64,000 nucleotides of DNA from Paraphysoderma sedebokerense (taxonomy: Eukaryota > Blastocladiomycota > Physodermatomycetes > Physodermatales > Physodermataceae): NCBI GenBank assembly GCA_025602915.1, contig JAHLJZ010000007.1:310001-374000 (forward strand), read 5' to 3'. The position numbers and the translations under genes were made by a program. Positions 49,427-60,400 of the stretch are shown piece after piece; position 1 is the first letter of the stretch, and each line of letters begins with the position of its first letter. The notes below the pieces were generated by a model, which saw nothing but the letters and a program-made list of their open reading frames with translations, ran no database searches and was not told the DNA's origin.

Positions 49427-50303
49427 GAGAAATGAAGTGGAAAGGACATGGAAGGTTACAAGACGAGATGGATAAGAGGCAACATGGGATGAGAAAAAAT
49501 GCTCAAGAAAATTGAGGCGCAGTGGCAGTGCCCAAAGTGAATGTGCGCAAGGTTAATGGTGTCCCTTCTTCACAGTTCAGCAGGTAGCTGGGCCACAAAT
49601 TCCAACATATGCTTCTATTCAATTTCACGGAATTCTAATTCTGACAATGTTGGCTCTGTTAATTGTAAGAGTGAATTACATCGAACTGGCATCCATGAGG
49701 AGGGAAGTAAAGGACAGGGTGACGCTGTGACCACTACTTGCACTGCTCATCGGCGATACACCTTGATCAAGAGCATGACTTCGTTGAATCTCGATTATAT
49801 TCATTCATATAGTAGATCCAATTTTTATGTACAAGACATACCCAACTTGGGTCAACATTCATGGCATTAAAACTTTTCCAAGAAACAGCAACAATAAAAT
49901 CCTCGCGTCCAATTGTAGCATCAACTATTCGGTCAATGATAAACTGAAAAAATTATGTACAGTCTAGTCTTAAATAGAAAAGGAAAAATCAAAAAATAAA
50001 CATTGATCAAAAGCGTATTTACAGAAAAAGTCAAAGGAATGGATAGAAATAAGAATAGAAACGAAAAACGTGATCTCGGTCTAATTAAAATGACTAAAGC
50101 ACAGAAGAATATCTTATCAGGTTCGAGAAAGGGTATTTCTATTCGAACCACGCCTTCCCCACGATTAAGTTAAGAATCATAGAAAACTGGCACAAACTTC
50201 AACCAGTTCGACAACAAATAAATAGGTTTCCACCGGATTGCATTTTCTTCATCATGTATAGTCTATCATTCACCCATTCTCCTTCGTTAAAAGACGTTGG
50301 TCA
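49427..50303. other. Intergenic region upstream of PEHE gene, downstream of HTH gene
   Basis: 877 nt between two minus-strand genes. Contains a 109-codon plus-strand frame (49541-49870) and a 72-codon minus frame (49933-50151), neither protein-like. Expected to hold the promoter of the PEHE-domain gene and the 3' UTR of the HTH-like gene. Confidence 0.4.
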
Positions 50304-52506
50304 TTAATTTAGCAGGTAATCATATCCAAACTCGTTGTTTGTTTGTCTCCCCTTATCTGCAGCGCCACCGTTGCTTCCTTGTTCATTCGATTCGACATTA
50401 ATTTCAGTGTCGTGGAAGAACGAATAAGGTGGATAACCATAAACTCCAATATTCAGGTTATCACCAAAATTCTGTGTCGTATTTTCAGTGCCGTTTCCCG
50501 TAGCGGATCCGTTTAAAGCAGAATTGGATACAGACGTTGGTGTGGCGTATGAGTGAAATTGGTCATGTTCAAACTGGTTGCCGGGATTGGAGGATGAATT
50601 GGCTGCCGAGACAGCAGGATGTGAGAATTGAGAGAAAAATTGAAAAGTTTGTTGCTGATGATTTGCATTGTTCGAATTGTCAGAATTTGTGTTTGTAGAA
50701 TCAGTCGTTTTATTAGGATTGTTACCAGCGTGGAATCCGAAGCTAAAGAATTGTTGATGATCGGTGGGACCGGTTGATGACTGTTGATTTTGCATAGTAT
50801 TGGCAGAAAATGATCCATATCCGTCTTCTAATGAGGCCAGTGAATTCAATGATCCAAAACTATCGCCGCCTTCGACAAGTTGAGAGTACGGATGGAAGGG
50901 GACTGACAAGGTCGTCAAGTGAGGAGTGTTGGAAGTGACGCTATTGGCCCCGCTAGAGGATGATGAAAAAGCGCTATAATCAATTTGGTTTTGACTGTAC
51001 TCATTTGATGTCGGCATAGACGAGTTTTGACGAATCGACCGCATTTGGTCTTGTTCGTTCTCTTCGTAACTTGAGAAGGGTGGAAGGATTTGATGTTGCG
51101 CCGAGTTTGATGCGTCTAAAGGAACATATCTAGGCTCAGTGGGAAGGGATTGTGACCGTTGAAGGAATGGTTGGAGCGTGTGTTCATTATTGGTATTATT
51201 ATTAGAAGAACTCGATGAGGAAGGATAAGTATCGTTGTATTGGCGGAAGGCTTCGTACGCCGATGCTGCACCATGGTATGTATAGTCGTACGGTGTTTGC
51301 GCAGGGTGACTCGGGATGTGAAATACCGTTGGAGCCAACGAAGGAAGATTATACGCAGATGATGCATTGATATTTTGCGTGTTGTGCAATTCTGAAGGAG
51401 GAAGATGAAGATTCGGAAGAGGCAACGATGACATGGACGATGACGTGGACAGTGATAGATGAGGTGTAGAGGATCGTCTGGAGGGCGGTTTATGCATCAA
51501 TTCAGATGGATTCACCAGTGGTCTAAACATATGAGTTGATGGGTTCGGGCTAGGACACAAACTCGAATGAGACGATGGAGTTGGGAGAGTGAACTTCATG
51601 TTTTTTGTGTCTTGTGAATTTGAACCGGTGACGGCATCGATATTTGGATCAGTTAGCGAACCGGATGAGGATGTTGGCACGAACGAATCAGAACGAGACC
51701 GCTTAATCGCCCCTGATGAAGCTTTTCGTGGGATGACAGCCTTCCTCTTTTTGCGAGCTGATGGTCTGCCGTTGTTGGCATTTGATCCGTCTTCTGCGTT
51801 GCCATCTCCTGCACTGACTCCGTTTCCGGCGTCTTCTTGATTATCCAACTTCTTCACTTCCAGTGACAGGACTGAATCTTCATCGTTGTCAAGCACTTCA
51901 TCTTCTTCATCGGACATTGGTAAATCGGTTGATTGAATGCCACTCTCCTTGGCCATATCTTTCCAAACATTCACAATATCGGTACTTGTCAAAAATGAAA
52001 TCCCGTTTTCGCCAAATTTTTCGAGTACTTGAGCCCATAATCGTTTGCGGAGTTTTGGCGAAGGAGCAACCTTTTTGAGGGTACGGCAGATCCGTTGCTT
52101 GATTGGTTTTTGCGGGAAATCTTTCAACTCCTGCAAATCAAAAGGCATGGATATTAGTTTAGTGAAATGCGATATAGGAACAGGTCAAATGGTTGCCAAA
52201 TCGGGCAGCAGACGATTTGAAACGCACCTGAAGAATGGTATAACAGTCGAGAAGTCTGTAAACTTGAGCTCTAGAAATCCTAAAGTGAGTAGCGAAATAT
52301 TGTTCCATCGTCGACGATTTTGCCTTGTAGAGTTTTAATCTGACGATATTCGTCACGGCAGCCAAGGTTTTCTCGAATCCTTCCTGCTTACGTTCAGTCG
52401 ACATGCGTAGCTTTGAACCGGTAAAGGATAGATCGATGTTGGATTCCTCAGCGATAAGCTGGGCCAACGTTGGATTGGAGGGCTGGGTGGGGAGATTGGG
52501 AGGCAT
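50304..52506 (-). CDS. Nuclear protein with ParB/phage-type helix-turn-helix-like N terminus and Ser/Asn-rich tail
   Basis: Two exons, 52506-52228 and 52130-50304; 701 residues. The ATG at 52506 (MPPNLPTQPSNPTLAQ) is the first good one although the frame stays open upstream. Residues ~55-135 form the only compact domain: SSTMEQYFATHFRISRAQVY, RLLDCYTILQ, then (across the intron) FPQKPIKQRICRTLKKVAPS and LRKRLWAQVLEKFG. The pattern of helix, I-S-R-A-Q-V-Y-R-L-L, then P-x-x-x-x-Q-x-R-x-L and W-x-x-V resembles DNA-binding regions of bacterial/phage ParB-like regulators. This is followed by an acidic block (SDEEDEVLDNDEDS), a basic nuclear-type signal (ARKKRKAVIPRK, KRSRSDS) and ~450 disordered residues rich in Ser, Asn and Gln. 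The layout suggests a transcription factor with a long activation-type tail. Function is not known; the fold call is my own reading. Confidence 0.75.
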
Positions 52507-52984
52507 GGTTAAGGTAGAGGGTAAGGTAGAGGTGGGAGTTGAGAGTGCAAAAGAGACAAGGGTATGCCGTTTGAACAGAGGGACGTGATCTGTGTCGCGG
52601 GGTTCCGAACGGGAGGAGGAGAATCGATGTTTCGCAGTTGGAGGCAAGGGACAGGAGAGAAGGGAGGGAGATGGAGAGGGAGATGGAGGAGGATTGGAGA
52701 GGAGGAGGGCCCACGGACTACTGAGCGGAATTCCAACGGACTGAGCAGAGTATAATGCCGTACAATAGCGGGTATTATGTGCGCAAAGGGAACGCACACT
52801 GAATGCCCTTGCCAGGTGATGCGGATGAAGGACACTTTGAGCACTCTTCCCACTCACGCGCTCCTTGACGCGAACCGAAGTCTGAACGCGACGATCCTCA
52901 CCCTGCTGTCTGACTCGGGTTCATCTAAGAATCTGTATAGACCTGTACTGGCAGGATTACGAGATTATTTTGAATAAACAAGTC
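52507..52984. promoter_or_regulatory. Divergent promoter region HTH protein / MNS1
   Basis: 478 nt between divergent starts. It contains a strand-asymmetric purine tract (~52641-52709, G and A on the plus strand). Open frames on both strands here follow from the biased composition and are not supported as genes. Confidence 0.5.
52641..52709 (+). repeat. Polypurine tract in divergent promoter
   Basis: About 70 nt almost entirely G and A on the plus strand with repeated GGAGATGGAGA-like units; lies upstream of the HTH gene's start codon and ~275 nt upstream of MNS1. Confidence 0.7.
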
Positions 52985-55317
52985 ATGGTATGTGATACAA
53001 CAGTCCCACTTTGTGTTTCCATCGCCCCCGTACGCTGACACCACAAACCTCAGGCTGCCTCACGAAGAACACTGTTTGATCAAAGAGAATCAAGCCATCG
53101 GCAAAAGGAATTCATGAGGGAGGATCTAATCAAGCAAGTAAAGTCAGAGGCAAGCATGAGAAGCCATCTGGCTATAGAGGACAGAGTAGACAACGCCAGA
53201 AGATTGAGAGCGCTCAAACAAAGAGAAGAGGAGTTCAAATTGGCAACGATGCTACTGGAGGTTTGTGTTGTTCACGACCAAAATACTTTATTCGTTGGTA
53301 CAAAAAACATTTCAGATTTGAGTGTATTGTACTTCTCCAATACCACTCTACCTTTATGATTCTTTACTTTTTTTTTTTTGTATATTCAAACATTTGAAAT
53401 ATTGTCTTTGGTTGAAAATCCCGGAAATCCCGACCGCACATGTACCTGGGGATGAGTTTGACGTGAAAACTGGGAACTGCAAAGAACTCTCGATTCTCAT
53501 GGTTCTGGAAGTGGAATCTGGAACGGGAATGCATTCATTCTTTAATTACTTTATTAGTCATTAACATTCATAATACGACATTCTGCTATACAATTCTGAA
53601 TTTTTTTATCCATACTCTACCAGAAAGAAGAGGCGCGGAAAATCCGCGAACGAAAGCGATTCGAAGATGAACAACTCAGGCAGGAACTCGAAGCTCGGCA
53701 GGTCGCTGAGATCAGAGAAAGGAAAATTAAACAGTCAATCCAAGACAATTCTCTTGAACTTCGTCAACTAAAATCATGCTTACAAAGCGCTGCCATGAAT
53801 CAAGAAAGGTCTCGACAGATTAAGGAAAAACAACTGTCGCAACAGAGAGAAAAGAATATGGAACAAATCTTTTTGAATCAGTTGGCCGAAAAGATTCAAA
53901 GGGAAAAGGAGGAAGAAGAATTGAAAGAGAAGGAAGCGTTATTAAAAGGTAGAAACTACAAAGAAGACTTACAAAACCAGTTAACAGAACTGGAGCAGAG
54001 GAAGAAAATGGACTATGAGCAATTCCTGAAAGAAAAGGCCATGATCGATGAAATCGCGAGGAAGATTGCAGAGGATGACGAGCTGTAAGTTTTATTTACC
54101 ATCTTTTTGCTATTAACCTACGAAGCAGAGTCAAAGGGTACTAGAATCCTAAAGCTGAACTAACTCAATTAAAATTTTATGGCTAATTTCAATAAAACCA
54201 GAGAGCACCTCACCAGACTTCAGAAAGCTCAAGAGTCCAGGCAGTTCATTGAAAGTTACCTGAATCAGAGGCAAGAATGGAAACGTTTGGAGCAGCAGAA
54301 AATGGAAGAAGAAAATCAAAAGATTGAATTGTACGCTAAAATGCAAAGGGAGCGAGAAGCTGACCTCGCCGCGAAGAAGAAAGCAAATGAAGACCAGAGA
54401 GGTGCTATATACGAAAAGGTGCGATCTACGCTTTTCCTTCCGATCCTGTATTCTACAGTTGCGAATAATTGGCTAATCCTTCTGTATTGGTCGCGGCTTT
54501 AGCTCGCATCTGAAATGGAGGCAAAAGAAAAGTTCAAAGAGGAATTGGAAGAAGTCCGCATAGAATTGTCCCAGCAGGAGCAATTAGATAGGGATAGACA
54601 AAGGGAGCAAGTCTGTCTTTTCCGATTGTATCGTAATGAAACGGTTTATCAGGACTGACATTCTGATTCAGGAACTCATGGAGAAACGGATTAGGGAACG
54701 TCTAGCTCTGATCGATGCATACAAAGAGCAGATACGTCATAAGAGATTACTAAGGCAGAAGGAAAAAGAAGAGGAAGAAGTTTTCCGTAAGAAGGTAACC
54801 GCGCAAGATTCCTTGCCATTTATCGTATCATTGGATGTTCGAAACGACGTCGTCTCATTTTGACAATTTTGCCCCGTGCTTATCAGATGCTCGATAAATT
54901 TGCAGAAGATTGTCGCATAGACCAGCTTACGGCTCAGGCAAGACGCCTGAAACAATTGGAGCACAAGAAAGCGGTCGAAACCATGATACTGGAGCGACGA
55001 AAACAAGCAGAAATAGAGAAGGCCAAAGAGGCAGAAGAGCGTGCCAAAGAGTTGGAATTGGAAAAGTTCAAGCAAGAGGTCGTGGAAATGGAGAGAGCAC
55101 GGTTATTACGAGACTGTGCGGTTGGTTTGAAAGACTTCTTGCCAAAGGTTTACCTATCTCCTTATAAATACATCATCTCAGCCCGATTCTGACTCAAAAG
55201 ATTGTTTTTACTTAGGGAGTTTTGAGAGATGCGAGAGATTTAGAGCTATTTGATGAAGAGTTCAAACGGAGATTTGAGAATAGATCTAAAACTGATATAG
55301 TTGGCGGATACGATTAG
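52985..55317 (+). CDS. MNS1: MNS1 (meiosis-specific nuclear structural protein 1), axonemal microtubule inner protein
   Basis: Trichohyalin-plectin-homology (TPH) family protein that sits inside axonemal doublet microtubules. Eight exons: 52985-52987, 53054-53260, 53624-54084, 54202-54418, 54503-54610, 54672-54794, 54887-55147, 55216-55317; 493 residues, equal to the animal protein (495). The chain is one long charged helix rich in Glu, Lys, Arg and Gln throughout. The C terminus is diagnostic: ERARLLRDCAVGLKDFLPKG and VLRDARDLELFDEEF, matching the family ending LLKEHA-x-KLLGYLPKGV-x-x-D-DL. The first coding exon consists of the ATG alone, followed by GTATGT; an alternative start is the in-frame ATG at 53116. 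The gene belongs to the flagellum set with the nearby dynein and LEKR1. Confidence 0.9.
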
Positions 55318-55401
55318 ATCATGCAAGGCGGAAGACTTGTTTTTTGGAGATGTATATTAGATCAAATCAATTGCTGATGATTGACAGTAGATTTTAAATT
55401 C

Positions 55402-55407
55402 AATAAA
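55402..55407 (+). terminator. Candidate polyadenylation signal of MNS1 gene
   Basis: AATAAA about 85 nt after the MNS1 stop codon and before the MED6 start. Confidence 0.35.
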
Positions 55408-55567
55408 TTCTTTTCCAACCCAACATCATCTTCACGGGATAAGAGATCTTGGTGCGTGGTGGCTGAATCTGGCGATGAGAGGGAATCACGCTTCATGATT
55501 CTATTTTCTTACTTTGCCGTCTCGGACGTATATAGTGAATATATGTTGAGTTGTCCACGACAGTCCA

Positions 55568-57165
55568 ATGTCAACCCAAGAAGAAGACCGCACAGATATT
55601 GAATGGAGGGACCCACAATGGATTCAGGTTCTTCTCCTTCTTCATTTTAAACTCGACCTTTTTCACGCCCTGTATCATGGAATCTAACCCGACCAAACTC
55701 TTCTTTCCTATTATCTTACCCATCTGCCCTGATGAAATTCCCCCAATAGTTTCATGGTGGTTTAACCCCACACAATATCCTAGACTACCTCGCACAAGCG
55801 ACACCTTTCTACGATTCGAGTTGTAACAATGAAATCCTCAAAATGCAAACTCGATATAACAATCTCCAGGAAATGGATATACAGTTACGCAAAATGACCG
55901 GGGTGGAGTACCAGTTGACGTTTCATAGGTGGCCGGTGTTATTCATTGTGCAGAAACAGTACAGGAGGAGTGAAACCGAAGGTTTGTGAGTTTTATGTCT
56001 TCAGTTTGAATACCAGTGTTCAACGAGGATGTTGGAAGAGTAGTGTTGGGTCAGTCTATATGATTTGGATCTTGATGAAGTTAACGTGAGAGATGTATGG
56101 GCAGTGATTTGATGTCGTATTGAATTATAATGGACTAACATTATCTTTGTCCTTATGATTCGTGGTTCTTTTTTCGGAATTGATGACATTAAATGACAAT
56201 AGTAACTCCGTTAGCAAATTATTACATCTTGAATGGCAATATCTACCAATCACCAGATTTATACCAATTGCTCACATCAAGAATGGTATGGCTACCTTCC
56301 TCTCTTCTTGTTTTCCTTGCCTAGAGTTTTTCACGGTTGTGGTTGAAACTAACCATTGTTTCTTGGAATACGGTTGATTAGTCTCAATCGCTATACCATC
56401 TTGACAAAGCATTTCAAAATATATCAAAGCATATAGAATTCACTCCAGGATTAGGATACTCTTGGACTACCTCGGACTTGACAACTTTGTTACAAAAGCA
56501 GTCGCAGATGGGTAAAAGTTCGGCAGAAACCGAAGGTACCTTGTTCAGAACGCTTATTTCCGACCTCCTAATAGTATCGATGAGATAAAGAATCTAATTA
56601 TTCCCGTTGTCATTATTTATTTGCTTGATACATTCATTTTTAACACGACGACAACCAGACTCCCCGTTATCCCAGATTCAAAATTCACCTGAATTCAAAG
56701 CGTCAATTGACCATCTCATCAATAAAACGGCAATGAACAAAAATTTAGATATTGGACTCATCGCTCCCCCCACAGCTCCCGCCGGCTCGGGAGGTAAGGA
56801 TCAAGAAAAGAACGAAGATCCTTCAAAGGTAAGAAAACAATTGCACTTAAATCACCTTTTCTTTTTTTCCCGTGTATTTGAATTGACCTTAGATACCCCA
56901 TTTCCTTCATACGAATTATTGCACTTGTATGCATTGTCGTACTTTCATCACTGTACCATAGTCCACTGTGAACTCTCCCTTCACTGGTTCACCCGGTTTT
57001 CTATCCTCACGAGAACCATCCGAAATTACACCTTCCGGCGCTGGTATAAAACGGAAAAAGCGAGCTAACAGTACAGATAAAGATAGGGAAAGTACAATTT
57101 CCAAGAAGAAGAGAAGGAAAGAAAAGGAGAAGGAAAAAGAAAGAGATCGGAAAAGTGAATTTTAG
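55568..57165 (+). CDS. MED6: Mediator complex subunit 6
   Basis: Head-module subunit of the RNA polymerase II Mediator. Six exons: 55568-55627, 55750-55981, 56203-56285, 56382-56535, 56659-56828, 56962-57165; 300 residues. Conserved motifs in order: DIEWRDPQWIQ (family start W-x-x-P-x-W-x-x), GLTPHNILDYLAQATPFYD, NNEILKMQTRYN, LRKMTGVEYQL, FIVQKQYRRS, VTPLANYYILNGNIYQSPDL and SLYHLDKAFQNI. The C-terminal exon is a Lys/Arg-rich tail (SKKKRRKEKEKEKERDRKS) typical of basic nuclear tails in fungal Med6. Splice sites were set by phase and by these motifs; the first exon is only 60 nt. It is convergent with the dynein gene. Confidence 0.92.
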
Positions 57166-57476
57166 TGCTGGATGTTGCAATCCTTAAGTAGGCCTCAGTG
57201 ACAAATAGTTTATGGTGGGACAGTTATGAGAAGCGCGATATGACTGACGTCGTTCGAGTTCAAGTCTACGATTGTTTCATCTCCATGTAAAATACTCTAA
57301 AATTCTAAATATTGAAACACTAGAAATTATCTCATCTGGAATCAATAAAGTTCTCCACGGTCAACAAGCTTACTTCTTTATTTTCATATATCACAAAGAA
57401 AACTTTATATACAAAATAAATCATTTCAACTCCCTTCCTGTCTCAATAAATTAATCCACGCTTGATTTATTCGCAT
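57166..57476. other. Convergent intergenic region MED6 / dynein
   Basis: 311 nt between convergent stop codons; AT-rich 3' UTR sequence. On the minus strand an AATAAA lies at 57471-57466, directly after the dynein stop. Confidence 0.4.
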
Positions 57477-60400
57477 TTACCAGTTGCCAGAACAAATTAA
57501 GGCAACACCACGTTTGATCCAGTAGGATTGCGGTAGGTTGGTCGGTAATTCTATCGTCAAGATATAATTGGTGGAATGGCCGGTGGTTGAGAGTGTACCT
57601 GAGGGATTGATTAGAAGTTAATACATGTTGAAGCCGTGTGTTATACCAAACTAAAAATATGCTAAATTAACAGAAGAGAAAATAAAGCATACCGGCTCTA
57701 GCAATGGTCTTATAACAAGGACAATCGTAGATATCAGTTTCGGGTTTCTGGAGATTTTGTTTCGGCAACAGCCAAATGACTGGCATATCAGTATACAATT
57801 CCTTCGGTTTACCATCCGCCAGCACCTTCTCGACTGGATCCCATCTGGCCCCTTCCAGATACAACCCTCTGATGTAACACCCATCTGGCGGTTTGTTTTC
57901 GATTTCAGACCATTTGGTGTCGACAATACGGTGTTCAAAAGATAAAGTATCGATTGGTAACCCATATTTCCGAGCATAGTTTTGCATTGTGGCTGTTAAG
58001 AACGCTTGCGGGAAGAAAAATCCCGATATCCAAAACACGTTGGGAATTCCATTGTCAATCCAATTTTGGAAGAACTCTATACGCTTTACGAGATCTGAGA
58101 TCCAAGAAGATAGAGGTTTCAATGATGGATATGCTTTTGCAGACCAGATTGCCGGTATTTGATTGATGAAAATGCTGTTCGCCATTGTTTCCAATTGCTC
58201 TGACATCACTACGAAACCTTTCAACGCCTTTATCAAGTCCTGCAGGGTTGAGTGAATCAATGCGAGAACGCGGTTATATCGAACAATTTCTTGGATTAGC
58301 ACGGTTGACATAGATTCTTTGTAATCTATAGGGTACTTCTCCGATACCATTTCAGTCGGTATCGGCTTAGGGACCTTTTGTGCAATAGATGTGACTGTCT
58401 CGATTAGATGGTCCTCTCGCGTTTTACCACCTTTTGACGAGGAGGATTTCGGCATAAGTGTGAGAAGGGTCTCGAAAAGTGTAAATGTTTCCTTCTGCGC
58501 AAATGTGATGTTGGCATTACTGTGCATTAAGAAAATCTCAGTCGGTTCATCTAAAGGTAAGCCTTTGATATAGCTTTTGTATGCAGAGTAGTCATTGACA
58601 GCTGGATTGTAATACAAGGGGGATGTGGAATATTTATGATTGTTCTCAAGAACAGCGGGATTGTAAAAGTCATCCAAAATACTCATAATGAGACGCCGAT
58701 CCCAGTCGTCGGTAACGCGACCACCATAATTGATGTGGCCGACCGTATACTTGAGAACTTTGAATGGAATGTCATCGTTCTCTTCAAGGAACAATTTGAG
58801 CTGTCGAATACAAATCTGTAAATCACCGTCCTAAACAACAAAAAAATCATTAGATTCTGAAGGGAAAGACGATTGACAATAATCAGTAGATGACGAGAAT
58901 GAAAAATCCAACTTGCCGTGAATTCATACGGAATGTTGAAACCCAAGGGACCAAATTTTCGCCGCTCTTGGACGACGGCATGGAAAAATCCCAGTGAAAA
59001 AAGTAGCCTTTTCCACTCCAATGATTTGGAACAGCTGCTCAGAAATTCATCATTGAACGTAGCATAGGTTCGTAAAAGGTTAGCTTTGACACCCTTCGGA
59101 GGTTCGACTGTCATTTTGACGCCATTCTGGAGAATGGATACTGGAAATTTTGGAGTCGGCATACTCGTCAACCACAACCTAAAATCGCGATGAACTTTAT
59201 CTGGTGTAATCCCATCCACTAATTTGTCCAATGTAGGCATCCAGGATGGCGCTAAGTGACAATTCTGTAGCAAAGTCCACATCCCCTTATCCATACCCTC
59301 TCTAATTAATGCTTCGGCCCTTGGGCCTTGCCCTTGACCTAAGGAAACCGACGCAAGTTTCTTACTAAACCTCATTTCTTCGGCAAATTTGTACAGGTTG
59401 CTGGCCGGATCCGCGCCAGGTGAAAGCACGAAAACGAAAGGTGTCCAAGGATTTGACTCTTTGAAAATTGCCGAAAATTCAGATGTTTGCGGCTCGATGA
59501 ATTTTTGACCTAGGGTAGAAGCCACAAAATCTTGAATTCCCGACACAACTCTGTCAGTACGAAGACATCGCAATACCAGTAATTTTTGAAAGGCATCTAA
59601 GCTTGTCGCCCATTTGTCTGGCAATATTTCTCGATGAGGATGGGCACTATCATACAGCCGGCGGAAGTCATCCACAGTGCGACTGAAACCTTCAGCCAAA
59701 TCTTGGAACGATGTAAGTTTCGATAGACTCAAAATATCTGTCCAAGAACGACTAGCAAGCCAGTCGCTAGCGGGATTCGGTATTTGGTGATCTGAGGCGG
59801 TTCCCCCGGTAAGTAAAAATTTCCATTCATCGGCGTTGATTCTACCTTCATTCATCAAAATTTTGACTGCAAGCAAAAACGAGAACAGGAGTTTATGCTT
59901 CTCAAACAAACTCCTGCAAACGTTGCAGAAGAGGGAAAATGTGAAGTAATCAATTACATGTGTCAATCTCTGTTGGAGGTTATCCGACTTTTCAGAATTT
60001 GAAAGGGAGGCCGCAAAAATATTCATAAACCAATTCAGCGAGTATTGGTACATTGGATCAATAGTAGACAAGTCCGTTATGCAGAAGAATAGGATTCGAG
60101 TTCTAACAGCGACGGTCGTATAGCCGCTTCGCGTTCTATCAATATCTTTTTCCGTTTTCTCAGCCTCAGTGACTTTCGATGCAATTTCCGCCGATGTTAC
60201 TTTTGAGGCTGCTAAGGTTTCAATTAGACGCTCGTCATCGACGGGACTTCCTTGGACAGATGAGAGAAGATAAAGGATTTTATCCTCAATATCTTTCAGC
60301 TCTTTCTTCATTTGAGCATTGCTAGCCGCCAGCTGATTTTTTGCTTCCTCTAAATCCGGCCTCTCATGTGCTACAACTAGCGCTAGAAGTTGATCTTCCA

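Noticed and set aside
52509-52857. Long minus-strand frames upstream of the HTH gene's ATG
   Set aside because: Pro/Ser/Leu-rich translation produced by the polypurine tract; no ATG better than 52506.
52507-52984. RFX X-box motif for flagellar genes
   Set aside because: No convincing GTTNCC...GGNAAC inverted repeat seen upstream of MNS1 or in the LEKR1 promoter region.
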